A DNA stretch of 64,000 nucleotides, from positions 3,782,001 to 3,846,000 of the forward strand of contig CAXXLO010000002.1 of assembly GCA_963664085.2 (NCBI GenBank), written 5' to 3'. Source of the DNA: Bin5 sp022821545 (GTDB lineage Bacteria; Chloroflexota; Anaerolineae; Caldilineales; Caldilineaceae). The notes beneath the pieces are model-generated. The model was not told the origin of the DNA. It saw only the letters and a list, made by a program, of their open reading frames with translations, and made no database searches. Made by a program: the position numbers and the translations under genes. Below, one piece after another: positions 43,472 through 51,839 of this stretch (position 1 is the stretch's first letter; every line of letters starts with the position of its first letter).

Positions 43472-45079
43472 TCAGATCATCCGCTTCTGTTCACTCTGCT
43501 GACGTAAACGACGCGGCGCTTTACGAAAGGTCGCCTGGGGCGCAAAGCGCGGGTACTCGGCCTGCGCGCCGGACAGCAACGCCTCGATCGTGAGGATCTG
43601 CACGCGCGGAAACTTGTGATCCAGGAAATGGCTCGGTTCGTAGAAGCCGGCCGCGGCCGCTTCGCTGCGCATCGGCGCAGTGGGCGGCTCCAGCGTGATG
43701 AAGAGGCCGATCTCCGCCTTTTCGCGCTCCATGTCGCCCTTGAGCGTGGCGATCTGGTTGCGCTGCACGTGGCCGCTTTTGACCTGCACGACGACGCGCT
43801 TGGCTTTGCCGCTGCCGTCGTCGAAGAAGTTGATATAGCCGTCCACGCCCGAATCCGCGCCCTTGCGCTTGTCCTGGGCAGGGCGGGCGTCCACCAGGCC
43901 CAGTGCCCACCACTCGAACTGGTAGCGGTCCTGCTGGGCCAGGGCGGCCGCGCTGGGCAGGTCTTTGGGGTCGCCGAGAACGGAGTAGGGACGCAGCTCC
44001 TCGCCGAAGGAGTCGCGCAGGCGGTGGCGGATGAGGGTGATGGCGATGTGGGTGACGTCGATGCCGATCCAGCGGCGGTTGAGCCGTTCGGCCGCCGCGA
44101 TCGCGGTGCCGCAGCCGCAGAAGGGGTCGAGGATGACGTCGCCTTCGTTGCTACTGGCGTTGATGATGCGTTCGAGCAGGGCTTCGGGCTTCTGCGTGGG
44201 ATAGCCGAGGCGTTCTCCATGCCATGACCGTAAGGCTTGGATGTCTGCCCAAATGTCTTGGGCTTTCAATCCATTCGATTCGTCCAAGTAGCGTTTCCTT
44301 CGGGCAATTCCATTCTTGGTGTAGAAAACTCGTCCTTCCGAATCTAATCTCTCCATAGTACTCTGAGGAACACGCCAGACGCGAGTGACACCTTTCCACT
44401 CGTACTCGTACCCACCGCCCTGTAGACCGGCCGCGCCGAGATCACCTGACATCCAACGCCTGCCGTCCGGGTCTTTATAGCGATAGTACTGTTCAACATA
44501 TTCATCCTCAAACGGCTGAAACGTCTGGTTCCAGATTGCGTCATTGCTTTGTATGTAGTAGAGGATCACATCATGAGCCCGTCCGAATCTTCGGGCGTCA
44601 CTATGCCCTGATGTACGTTTCCATATAATTTCGTTCTTGAAGGATCTCGGTCCAAATATAGCGTCCATTACGAGTTTCAAGTAATGACTTGCCGTGGGAT
44701 CGCAGTGCAAATATATGCTGCCTGTAGGCTTCAATACTCGGTGAAGTTCATCCAAACGCTGCGCCATCATCGTCAGGTAGGCCATCATGTCGTTCTGGCC
44801 CAGGAATGAGCGCATGGCTTGCAGCAGGTCGGCCAACGGCTTTGGCCCGTCCATCACCACGTCATGGTAGGCGGACTCGGATTCCAGTCCCCAGTGCCAC
44901 GTGTCGTCGAAGGCGGTGATCTGCGCGGCCGACTGTTCGCCGCTCTTCTCGCGAAACAGCACATTGTAGGTGGCGTTGGAGTTGAAAGGCGGGTCGAGGT
45001 AGATCAGGTCAACGCTCTCATCGGCCACGTGCTGGCGCAGGATGTCGAGGTTGTCGCCGAAGTAAAGTTTGTTTGTCAT
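43472..45079 (-). CDS. DNA methyltransferase fused to a C-terminal Mrr-like endonuclease domain
   Basis: 535 residues. Methyltransferase of the beta order: catalytic DPPF (29-32, DLIYLDPPFNSNATYN), target region, TQKPEALLERII, and the AdoMet loop LDPFCGCGTAIAAA near 316. These make N6-adenine or N4-cytosine. The C-terminal third (about 390-500) has GADSGVDGYINFFDD...RVVVQVKSG (near 409-430), the D...QxK core of Mrr/PD-(D/E)XK restriction enzymes. Modification and cleavage in one chain suggests a self-contained restriction system. It overlaps by ATGA with a membrane coiled-coil gene upstream. Confidence 0.88.
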   Translation of the reverse strand: MTNKLYFGDNLDILRQHVADESVDLIYLDPPFNSNATYNVLFREKSGEQSAAQITAFDDTWHWGLESESAYHDVVMDGPKPLADLLQAMRSFLGQNDMMAYLTMMAQRLDELHRVLKPTGSIYLHCDPTASHYLKLVMDAIFGPRSFKNEIIWKRTSGHSDARRFGRAHDVILYYIQSNDAIWNQTFQPFEDEYVEQYYRYKDPDGRRWMSGDLGAAGLQGGGYEYEWKGVTRVWRVPQSTMERLDSEGRVFYTKNGIARRKRYLDESNGLKAQDIWADIQALRSWHGERLGYPTQKPEALLERIINASSNEGDVILDPFCGCGTAIAAAERLNRRWIGIDVTHIAITLIRHRLRDSFGEELRPYSVLGDPKDLPSAAALAQQDRYQFEWWALGLVDARPAQDKRKGADSGVDGYINFFDDGSGKAKRVVVQVKSGHVQRNQIATLKGDMEREKAEIGLFITLEPPTAPMRSEAAAAGFYEPSHFLDHKFPRVQILTIEALLSGAQAEYPRFAPQATFRKAPRRLRQQSEQKRMI

Positions 45080-45540
45080 GATTTACGTCGTCCAGGAGTT
45101 TTTTGGGATTTGGGCAGTTGCTTTGGCCCTTGGTTATGGGGTGCGTGCGAAATCTCAGCAAGTGACTGTAGCACTGCCATGAATTCATTAGCTTTGGCAG
45201 GTTCCTTCATCATGTTCTGGAGAAACTCGGCCATCATCTGCTCTCCGAAATCGGGTTTAGCTGGGACCACAGTTTCATTCAAGAGATTCGTTACCGTGTC
45301 GAGCAATTGCCGTTGGCTGTCGGTTACGGATCTCTCCGTTACTGTCGCCCTCTTATCTATTTCAGCCAGTACATCCTTGGTCTTTTCGTAGTAGTCTCGC
45401 ATTGTGTTTTGAGTACGTTCAAAATTCGCCTGACTCTCGCGTTCTGACGATTTAGCTAACCAAATAGCAAAGACTGCCAAAACCACGGATACTACTCCGG
45501 TTACTACAGTGATAATGAAGGAAATGACTTGAAAGTCCAT
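45076..45540 (-). CDS. Membrane-anchored coiled-coil protein, partner of the methyltransferase-nuclease
   Basis: 154 residues. One N-terminal membrane helix (FIITVVTGVVSVVLAVFAIWL, 8-28) is followed by a long polar helix with heptads (NFERTQNTMRDYYEKTKDVLAEIDKRAT) and a Lys/Pro-rich tail. No enzymatic motif. Its stop overlaps the start of the methyltransferase by ATGA, so the two proteins are made together. A membrane tether for a restriction system is unusual; it may recruit the enzyme to the membrane where phage DNA enters, or simply be an accessory of unknown role. Confidence 0.75.
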   Translation of the reverse strand: MDFQVISFIITVVTGVVSVVLAVFAIWLAKSSERESQANFERTQNTMRDYYEKTKDVLAEIDKRATVTERSVTDSQRQLLDTVTNLLNETVVPAKPDFGEQMMAEFLQNMMKEPAKANEFMAVLQSLAEISHAPHNQGPKQLPKSQKTPGRRKS

Positions 45541-45636
45541 GTCTAGCTCTCTCTCCTCAGTTAAAGCTCAGTACGCATCCATTTTGGAAGCGCGCTAATG
45601 TGCAATAGGATGCTCCGGCATCAACATCCAGCGAAA

Positions 45637-45851
45637 TCATTCCTGGATCCCCCAATCGTCAAGCGCCACACCATCAAATGGACGGTCGTACTTGTAGCGC
45701 TTGCCTCGTAGCGGTATCGATCCTTCTCTTCCTGAGCTTCTTCAACCGGCTCTATGGTAACTTCCACTTGTGCGTCGGGTTTGAATGGCAGCACGACGAC
45801 GGTGAGAGAGCCATTGTTGGCGATGTTTGCTTTGGTCTTGAAAGGTGCCAT
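45637..45851 (-). pseudogene. Antitoxin-like small protein with a one-base frameshift
   Basis: From the ATG at 45851 (GGAGG upstream) the product begins MAPFKTKANIANNGSLTVVV, with LPFKPDAQVEVTIEP, a pattern seen in small antitoxin-like proteins. At about 45713 the reading moves into nonsense (YRYEASATST...). Adding one C at that CC pair gives RYPLRGKRYKYDRPFDGVAL and then DDWGIQE with a stop at 45637, which matches the usual ending of this type (YPLRG...YDxPF...DW). A one-base loss in a C-run is thus likely, genuine or from sequencing. Confidence 0.55.
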
Positions 45852-45870
45852 ACTGTTTGCCTCCGTAAGT

Positions 45871-46047
45871 TCACACGTAAATCAGGTCCCCGCTTTCGCC
45901 AAAGTGGCAGAGTACGGCGTCCTGTACCACTTCCTTCAAGTCGGTCCAGTCTTCCCCTTGCGTGGAGATGCTGTAACCCAGCACCCTAGCATCGTATCCG
46001 CCTTCGACCGTTTCAGTTACTTCGAAAACTATCTCTCTATGTTTCAT
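45871..46047 (-). CDS. HicB-like small protein, shorter than usual
   Basis: 58 residues, too short for many gene callers. MKHREIVFEVTETVEGGYDA and then ARVLGYSISTQGEDWTDLKE resemble the HicB-type antitoxin/RNase-H-like fold. Normal relatives continue past the CHF position with an RLH...VRDEVL segment, which is missing: this one ends CHFGESGDLIYV. The start overlaps the stop of the VapC fragment by TGATG, so it is translationally coupled. No HicA toxin is adjacent. Confidence 0.55.
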   Translation of the reverse strand: MKHREIVFEVTETVEGGYDARVLGYSISTQGEDWTDLKEVVQDAVLCHFGESGDLIYV

Positions 46048-46142
46048 CAGATGCCCTTTTCAAGTAGGCGACCGGCGTTATCGGCGTACTCCTCTTCCAC
46101 AAACCACTTGACTGCCACGCTGGCATCCACCACCAATTGCAT
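46047..46142 (-). pseudogene. VapC (PIN-domain toxin) fragment
   Basis: 31 residues: MQLVVDASVAVKWFVEEEYA and NAGRLLEKGI, then TGA. MxLVVDASVAVKWFVEEE is the N-terminal PIN motif with the first catalytic Asp; a full VapC is about 130 residues. The start overlaps the VapB stop by TGATG as in intact vapBC operons, and its end again overlaps the next ATG by TGATG. The rest of the toxin has been replaced by the HicB-like gene. Confidence 0.7.
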
Positions 46143-46399
46143 CACGTAGACCCATGCCCGCAGTCGCGATCTTCACGGATCAGAATGTGGGATGGCGTAT
46201 GGGGACGGTCACTGGTAAGTTCTCGCATTTTCTTGGATAGTTCCCGAAATGCGCGTCTCTTTTCTTCCATGTCGTCCCCGGCGGCCTGTTCTAAAATGTG
46301 GCGAACTTCGCTCTCAAGGGTGCGGCCGTTTCCAGCGGCGCGTTGCTCCAGCCGCCTTACCACTTCGTCATCCAAGTGCTGTACAAGGATAGTTGCCAT
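46142..46399 (-). CDS. VapB/FitA-type ribbon-helix-helix antitoxin
   Basis: 85 residues from the ATG at 46399, with AGGAGGAAG directly upstream. N-terminal RHH DNA-binding motif: ATILVQHLDDEVVRRLEQRAAGNGRTLESEVRHIL. The C-terminal part (MEEKRRAFRELSKKMRELTSD) would bind and inhibit the PIN toxin and represses its own operon in intact systems. With its toxin truncated it may be a solitary antitoxin. Confidence 0.82.
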   Translation of the reverse strand: MATILVQHLDDEVVRRLEQRAAGNGRTLESEVRHILEQAAGDDMEEKRRAFRELSKKMRELTSDRPHTPSHILIREDRDCGHGST

Positions 46400-46722
46400 T
46401 CTTCCTCCTAACTGGACAAGGAGTTCAATTCCACTACGCAAATGCTGCCGGCAGTCGCCATTCCTGGGTACTGTCGACCTGTCCGATCTTGCTGCATGAA
46501 TCTGCGAGGCTGACTTTCCGGGCAAATCTTTGGTCACGTGCGAGGACAAATGCTCAGTCGACGAAACCTCCCCTATAGTACGACATATGTTCTGAATCGC
46601 CAAGCCTATAGGGAATTCAGTGAACGGAGTAATCTCCGCCACAGTATGGTAAAATACGCGCCAATCAATCCGCGTGCTGCCAATGGAGGGGCACTTTTGC
46701 GGAAGCCCAGAGGACCGCAAAG
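46400..46722. other. Divergent intergenic region
   Basis: About 320 bases between the vapB promoter side and the E1-beta gene. No gene or repeat was recognised. The VapB operator should lie close to 46400-46450, given the usual autoregulation of such antitoxins. Confidence 0.45.
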
Positions 46723-47709
46723 ATGACCAGCGAACAGGAAATGACCTATATCGCCGCCATAACGGAAGCGCTGGACGTGGAGATGGCGCGCGACCCGGAG
46801 GTGATTATTTTCGGCGAGGATGTGGCCGGACCTTTCGGCGGCGCCTTCAAGGTAACGAAGCCGCTTACGGAGAAGTATCCGCCCGAGCGCATCTTCAACA
46901 CGCCCATGTGCGAGAACGCCTTTATCAGCATGGGCACCGGCATGGCGCTGATGGGGATGCGGCCTGTGATCGAGATGCAGTTCGCCGATTTCATCTCCAG
47001 CGGCTTTGACAGCATCGTGCAGTTCGCCGCCACCAACCACTACCGCTGGGGCGCACCGGTACCCTGGGTTATCCGGGCGCCGAGTGACGGGGGGCTGCGC
47101 TCCGGCCCGTTCCACAGTCAGAACCCGGAGGCGTGGTTTACGCACTCGCCCGGTCTCAAAGTTGTGGCGCCGGGGACGCCGGCCGATGCCAAGGGCCTAT
47201 TGATCGCGGCGATTCGCGACAACAACCCGGTCATTTACATGGAGAGCAAGATCCTCTACCGATCGGAGCGCGGGCCGGTTCCAGGAGGCGAATACATAGT
47301 GCCGATCGGCGAGGCCCACACGGCGCGGGAGGGAGCCGACCTGTCGATCATCACCTACGGCGCGCAAGTGCGGGAAGCACATGAGGCGGCCTCCCGGCTG
47401 GCGGAGGAGGGAATCGAGGCGGCGATCCTGGATTTGCGCACGCTCAAGCCCCTGGACGCTGAATCGATCCTCAGTAGTGCGCGCAAGACGGGTAAAGTGC
47501 TGATCGTTCACAGCGCTACAGGCAATACCGGAGTTGGCGCCGAAGTAGCGGCGCTGATCGCCCAGGAGGCGTTCGAGTGGCTTGACGCGCCGATTCAACG
47601 GCTGACGGGGCTGGACGTACCTGTGCCCTTCAGCCCGACGCTTGAGGACGCTTACCGTCCCAGTGCGGAGAAGATCTACGCAATGGGCAAGGAACTGGCG
47701 GCGTTCTGA
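46723..47709 (+). CDS. 2-oxoacid dehydrogenase E1 component, beta subunit
   Basis: 328 residues. Family blocks: EALDVEMARDPEVIIFGEDVAGPFGGAFKVT, FNTPMCENAFISMGTGMALMGMRPVIEMQFADF (Glu near 68 that contacts thiamine diphosphate), WVIRAPSDGGLRSGPFHSQNPEAW and DLRTLKPLDAESIL. It is the beta subunit of the heterotetrameric pyruvate, branched-chain or acetoin dehydrogenase type. No alpha subunit, E2 or E3 is in the window, so the partner genes are elsewhere. Start at 46723 preferred because of GAGGA; 46741 is an alternative. Confidence 0.93.
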   Translation: MTSEQEMTYIAAITEALDVEMARDPEVIIFGEDVAGPFGGAFKVTKPLTEKYPPERIFNTPMCENAFISMGTGMALMGMRPVIEMQFADFISSGFDSIVQFAATNHYRWGAPVPWVIRAPSDGGLRSGPFHSQNPEAWFTHSPGLKVVAPGTPADAKGLLIAAIRDNNPVIYMESKILYRSERGPVPGGEYIVPIGEAHTAREGADLSIITYGAQVREAHEAASRLAEEGIEAAILDLRTLKPLDAESILSSARKTGKVLIVHSATGNTGVGAEVAALIAQEAFEWLDAPIQRLTGLDVPVPFSPTLEDAYRPSAEKIYAMGKELAAF

Positions 47710-47711
47710 AC

Positions 47712-48371
47712 ATGGCCAAGAGCAGCTTGAAACTGGCAACCCTCTGTTATGTGCAGCGGCCCGGTCAGACCCTGATGCTGCACAGGGTCAAACGGGCCAA
47801 CGACTATCATGAGGGCAAGTGGAACGGTCTGGGAGGCAAGTTTGAGCCGGGCGAATCGCCCGAAGAGTGTGTGGTACGCGAGGTTCACGAGGAAAGCGGG
47901 CTCGTTTGCGTAGACCCGACCCTGCGCGGTCAGATCACATTCCCTAACTTCGACGGTGAGTCCGACTGGTACGTTTGGCTTTTCCTCGCCCGTCACTGGA
48001 CCGGGCAACTACACGACTCCCCGGAAGGAAGGCTCGCCTGGGTCGACAACGACCGGTTGCTGGAGCTGAACCTGTGGCCTGGAGACCGGCTGTTCATCCC
48101 ATGGCTGTTTGAGGAGCGGTACTTCTCGGCGAAATTCCTGTACAGAGAGGGCGAATTTCGGGGATATGAAGCCACGTTTTACAGTCCAGGCGGGCGCATT
48201 GATCATGAGAGTTACAAGCATCGAGTAGAGGCAAGGGACGAAGAGTTCGTGCCGGTCTACGAGCCGGTAGACGACACTTTCTGCTGGCTGTGCGGCGGCG
48301 CGGTGAGCAAACGCCACTGCAAGATCATCTGTGCTCAGTGCGGTTTCACCCGGGACTGCAGCGATCCTTAA
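47712..48371 (+). CDS. Nudix hydrolase (MutT-like) with C-terminal zinc ribbon
   Basis: 219 residues. The Nudix box is complete: G42...E48...R56-E57-V-H-E60-E61-S-G63-L. The surrounding LCYVQRPGQTLMLHRVKRANDYHEGKWNGLGGKF resembles 8-oxo-dGTP diphosphatases. The C-terminal 35 residues add a likely zinc ribbon (CWLCGG...CAQCGFTRDC), unusual for this class. It starts two bases after the E1-beta stop, so it is co-transcribed. Role: sanitising oxidised or unusual nucleotides, or hydrolysing a sugar nucleotide. Confidence 0.85.
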   Translation: MAKSSLKLATLCYVQRPGQTLMLHRVKRANDYHEGKWNGLGGKFEPGESPEECVVREVHEESGLVCVDPTLRGQITFPNFDGESDWYVWLFLARHWTGQLHDSPEGRLAWVDNDRLLELNLWPGDRLFIPWLFEERYFSAKFLYREGEFRGYEATFYSPGGRIDHESYKHRVEARDEEFVPVYEPVDDTFCWLCGGAVSKRHCKIICAQCGFTRDCSDP

Positions 48372-48460
48372 CGGGCAGCGGCTGAATCCCTATTTTCTCC
48401 AGGCCCCGGTCACAGAAGCAGGGCCGGCGCCTGGAGTTCCTTGCTGTTTCGGCAATCCCT

Positions 48461-50488
48461 CTACTGCTGCGCCAGCGCTTTCTCTCCGGCGGCAAGCACT
48501 TCCAGGATGCGGTCTGTGTCGTAGACGCAGCCACCCCACGTACCTCCACTCACGGCCTGGAGCGCCGCCCACAAGCGGGTATCGTTGGGGAGTCTCGGGT
48601 CGGCGGCCAGGTCGGGATGAAGAGAACGGCCGGCCAAGAGTTCTGAACCGGCACTGCGTTGCGCCGCCGCCTCCGACCCGTTGCCACCAACACCAGTTCC
48701 ATTGCTACTTGAGGGGCCCAAGATATTCAGGCTGCCCTTCAGGTTGACCGTGTCCACTTCGATCTGAATCGTATCCCCCTCCCGAACGCGTCCGATGGCG
48801 CCGCCGGCCAGGGCCTCGGGGCCGACGTGGCCGATGCAGGCGCCGGTGCTTACGCCGGAGAAACGGGCATCGGTGACGAGCGCAACCTGTTTGCCAAAGG
48901 GCAGATAGCGCAGGGCCGACGTCAGCTGGTAGGTCTCCTCCATGCCGCTTCCCATCGGACCGCAACCGATCAGAACGATAACGTCTCCCGCTTGGACCGA
49001 CTTCTCATGGTTGCCCTTGATGGCGGCAATCGCCTCGCGCTCGCTGATAAAGACCCTCGCCGGGCCTGTCTTGCGGTAGACGCCGTCTGCGTCGACAACG
49101 GAAGGATCGATAGCCGTGCTCTTGATAACCGAACCTTCCGGGGCCAGGTTTCCGGTGGGGAAGGTAACGGTGCTGGTCAGGCCGCGCGCGGCCGCGGTCG
49201 TCGGGTCCATGATGACATCGTCCGGGTCGACACCGTCGGCCGAGAAGAGGCGTTCACGCAGGCGTTTGCGGCGTTCGCTGCTCTGCCATTCGTCAAGCAG
49301 ATCACCGAGCGGGCGGCCATGGACAGTGAGGGCGTCCAGATGCAGGAGGTCAAGGTCGCGCAGGTGGAGCATTACTTCAGGCACGCCGCCGGCGAGAAAT
49401 GCCTGAATCGTGGGATGGCCCTTGGGGCCGTTGGGGAGGACGTCGACAAGACGGGGCACCTCGGCGTTGACGCGCTGCCAGTCAGCGACAGTGGGGCGGG
49501 GCAATCCGGCAGCGTGGGCGACGGCGGGGATGTGCAGCAGAAGATTGGTGGAGCCGCCAAAAGCGGCGTGAACGACCATGGCGTTGTGAAGGGCTTTTTC
49601 GGTGAGGATGTCGGCGCAGGCGACCTCGTTTTCGTGTAGCGAAACTAAGGCAACCGCTGACCGATCGGCCGCATCCCTCCAAATTGGTTGTCCAGAAGGG
49701 GCCAGCGCCGCGTGCATCAGAGTGAGACCCAGCGCCTCGGCCACCACCTGGGCGGTCGCGGCCGTGCCGAGAAACTGGCAGCCGCCTCCGGGCGAGGCGC
49801 AGGCGCGGCAACCCAGTTCGGCGGCCTCTTCCATTGTGATTTCACCGTGAGAGAAGCGTGCGCCGATGGTCTGCACTTTGCCGGCGTCTTCGCCGTCGCT
49901 GGGGGGGAGGGTCACGCCGCCGGGAACGAGTACAACCGGCATCTCCCGCTGCGCAGCGAGCGCGAGCATCATGGCAGGCAGGCCCTTATCACAGGTGGCG
50001 ACGCCCATCACCCCTTTGCGCGTAGGCAACGAACGGATCAGGCGGCGCAGGACGATTGCGGCGTCGTTGCGGTAGGGAAGCGAGTCCATCATGCCGGTCG
50101 TACCCTGGGAGCGTCCGTCGCAGGGGTCGGTGACAAAGCCGGCGAAGGGCACCATCCCGAGGGCTTTGAGCCTGGCGGCCGCGGCTTCCATCAGGAGACC
50201 GACCTCCCAGTGGCCGGTATGATAACCCAGGGCGACGGGCGTACCGTCGGGCGCACGGATTCCGCCCTGGGTGCTGAGAATCAGGAACTCCGGGTTGCGC
50301 AGGCGGCGGGGGTTCCAGCCCATGCCGGCATCCTGCGTGAGGCCAAAGATATCGCCGCTGGGCGCGTTGCGCAGGAACTCTTCGTCCAGGGGCAAGGCGC
50401 CGGAGGGCCCTTGGGCGTTGGTCTGGACGTCGAAGAGGCTGAGATCGTCGTTGTCTACCGGAATCCGGCTGGAATTCTTGGCGGCCAT
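48461..50488 (-). CDS. Sugar-acid dehydratase, YjhG/YagF type (IlvD/Edd superfamily)
   Basis: 675 residues, the length of the YjhG/YagF xylonate dehydratases rather than IlvD (about 560). Cluster and active-site regions: FVTDPCDGRSQGTTGMMDSLPYRND, VMGVATCDKGLPAMMLAL (Cys near 171), GCRACASPGGGCQFLGTAATAQ (Cys near 227-235) and the C-terminal TDARFSGVSTGACIGHVGPEAL. It would dehydrate D-xylonate or a similar aldonic acid to a 2-keto-3-deoxy acid. A sugar SDR and an SMP-30 lactonase lie nearby, the enzymes expected before it in a non-phosphorylative pathway. Confidence 0.9.
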   Translation of the reverse strand: MAAKNSSRIPVDNDDLSLFDVQTNAQGPSGALPLDEEFLRNAPSGDIFGLTQDAGMGWNPRRLRNPEFLILSTQGGIRAPDGTPVALGYHTGHWEVGLLMEAAAARLKALGMVPFAGFVTDPCDGRSQGTTGMMDSLPYRNDAAIVLRRLIRSLPTRKGVMGVATCDKGLPAMMLALAAQREMPVVLVPGGVTLPPSDGEDAGKVQTIGARFSHGEITMEEAAELGCRACASPGGGCQFLGTAATAQVVAEALGLTLMHAALAPSGQPIWRDAADRSAVALVSLHENEVACADILTEKALHNAMVVHAAFGGSTNLLLHIPAVAHAAGLPRPTVADWQRVNAEVPRLVDVLPNGPKGHPTIQAFLAGGVPEVMLHLRDLDLLHLDALTVHGRPLGDLLDEWQSSERRKRLRERLFSADGVDPDDVIMDPTTAAARGLTSTVTFPTGNLAPEGSVIKSTAIDPSVVDADGVYRKTGPARVFISEREAIAAIKGNHEKSVQAGDVIVLIGCGPMGSGMEETYQLTSALRYLPFGKQVALVTDARFSGVSTGACIGHVGPEALAGGAIGRVREGDTIQIEVDTVNLKGSLNILGPSSSNGTGVGGNGSEAAAQRSAGSELLAGRSLHPDLAADPRLPNDTRLWAALQAVSGGTWGGCVYDTDRILEVLAAGEKALAQQ

Positions 50489-50574
50489 TGTTATTTCCTT
50501 TACAAAGAAGAGTACCTCTTATTATCATAGATTTTCGTGCTCTTTCGCTTGCCCTTTATAGCACGGGCGGGTAA

Positions 50575-50730
50575 GATGGACAACCACCGTTCGGGCAGTT
50601 TTCTTGTAGTCATCCGGTGGTCTCTCAGTCAGAGATGCGGGAAATCGTGGAGGGAACCGGGTGGCGCGTCGCTGAATTCATCGGCGGCGCCGGTGGACAA
50701 TACGTGGGTGTAATCGAAAAAGAGGTTTGA
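50575..50730 (+). pseudogene. Remnant of a SAM-dependent methyltransferase C-terminus
   Basis: An open frame with no start, ending at TGA 50728, reads ...SQSEMREIVEGTGWRVAEFI and then GGAGGQYVGVIEKEV. The pattern EMxEIxEGTGW..R.F...G..Y.AVIEK is the usual ending of class I methyltransferases in Chloroflexi. A TAA stops the frame immediately upstream (50572), and the preceding sequence is not recognisable. It is best seen as a degraded gene end in the 329-base gap before the SDR gene; nothing else was seen in that gap. Confidence 0.4.
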
Positions 50731-50817
50731 ACCGGCGGAACGCAGTGACCGCCTGCAAATGTGAAAGCGCTATCGCTTTGCTATTTGAGCGCTGTCAATC
50801 TCACACGGGGCTAGAAA

Positions 50818-51555
50818 ATGACTCGCAAAGTACTCCTCACCGGCGCGGCCGGCAGGATTGGCAGTTTCTTCCACAACAGTTTCGCCGATACCTATGAGTT
50901 CGTTCTCACGGACATCGTAGAGCCTGCGGATACCAAGGGCGCCCCGTTCGCAAAAAGGGACTTGAGCGACTTCGAAGCAGTCCGTCCACTCTTTGACGGC
51001 GTCGATACCGTCGTTCACCTAGGCGCCGACCCGAACATGGAAGCCCCTTGGGAGAGCCTGCTGCCCAATAATGTAATCGCCACATATAACGTGTTCGAGG
51101 CGGCCCGGCAGGCGTCATGCCGGCGGGTAGTCTACGCCAGCAGCATCAACGCAGTGCTGGGCTATCCGCGAGATCAGCAGGTGCATACGAGCCAGCCCGT
51201 CTACCCCATCAACCTGTACGGGGCGACGAAATGCTGGGGCGAGGCGCTGGCCCGCTACTACTCGGCCGCACACGGCCTTTCATCACTCTGCCTGCGTTTT
51301 GGCGCGGTCCAGCCCCGCGACTCCGAATGGATCCATTGGGACCACGAGTACGTCGAAATCATTCAGACGCTGGAGGACAATGCAAGTCTGATCGCAGCTG
51401 CAGTTGAAGCGGGCGAAGACGTCATGTTCGGCAATTTCCACGGCATTTCAGACAACCGCTATAAGCGGCTGGACATGACCGACACAAATGCGATCCTCAA
51501 CTACACACCTCAGGATGACGCCTTTGAGATGGCCCGCCGCCGCGGGAATCTGTAG
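50818..51555 (+). CDS. NAD-dependent epimerase/dehydratase-like SDR (uronate dehydrogenase-like)
   Basis: 245 residues, an extended SDR. NAD motif LLTGAAGRIGSFF (6-18), active-site YGATK (Tyr near 134, Lys near 138) with the preceding YASSINAVLG (Ser). The length and the HWDHEYVEII region resemble uronate dehydrogenases and related sugar oxidases rather than full-length UDP-glucose epimerases (about 330). It probably oxidises a hexuronate or aldose to a lactone, which would feed the SMP-30 lactonase and the sugar-acid dehydratase that flank it. Confidence 0.82.
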   Translation: MTRKVLLTGAAGRIGSFFHNSFADTYEFVLTDIVEPADTKGAPFAKRDLSDFEAVRPLFDGVDTVVHLGADPNMEAPWESLLPNNVIATYNVFEAARQASCRRVVYASSINAVLGYPRDQQVHTSQPVYPINLYGATKCWGEALARYYSAAHGLSSLCLRFGAVQPRDSEWIHWDHEYVEIIQTLEDNASLIAAAVEAGEDVMFGNFHGISDNRYKRLDMTDTNAILNYTPQDDAFEMARRRGNL

Positions 51556-51588
51556 GCCCGTCCGGCGCAGCTTTCCCCCGCAATTTGC

Positions 51589-51810
51589 TCAGCCGAGGGC
51601 TTTCAGTTCGGCGTCGATGGCCTGCAGCTTCTCTTGGGACAGACCCGCCTCGACCGCTTCCGGGTAGTAGGAAATCTGCTGTAGGGTCATGTGCATGGCC
51701 ATGGGAAGGTCCGGATGGGAAGAGGCGCCGGGCATGTGCCTCTCCAATACGGCCTTTGCGCGCTCGTCACTTAGTAGATCTTGCAACGTCGAGTGGATGC
51801 TGTAAGACAT
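51589..51810 (-). CDS. Small helical protein of unknown function
   Basis: 73 residues from the ATG at 51810, which has AAGGAGAG upstream. SIHSTLQDLLSDERAKAVLE...LPMAMHMTLQQIS...LSQEKLQAIDAELKAL looks like the three-helix module found at the C-terminus of some glycoside hydrolases and carbohydrate-active enzymes in related genomes, but here stands alone. It lies just after the SMP-30 gene on the same strand and is likely co-transcribed with it. Confidence 0.6.
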   Translation of the reverse strand: MSYSIHSTLQDLLSDERAKAVLERHMPGASSHPDLPMAMHMTLQQISYYPEAVEAGLSQEKLQAIDAELKALG

Positions 51811-51839
51811 CAAGATCTCTCCTTCATATAGTTCCAAAT

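Noticed and set aside
48397..48436. Inverted repeat CTCCAGGC/GCCTGGAG after the Nudix gene as a terminator
   Set aside because: Loop of 24 bases and no T-run on either side; too weak to call.
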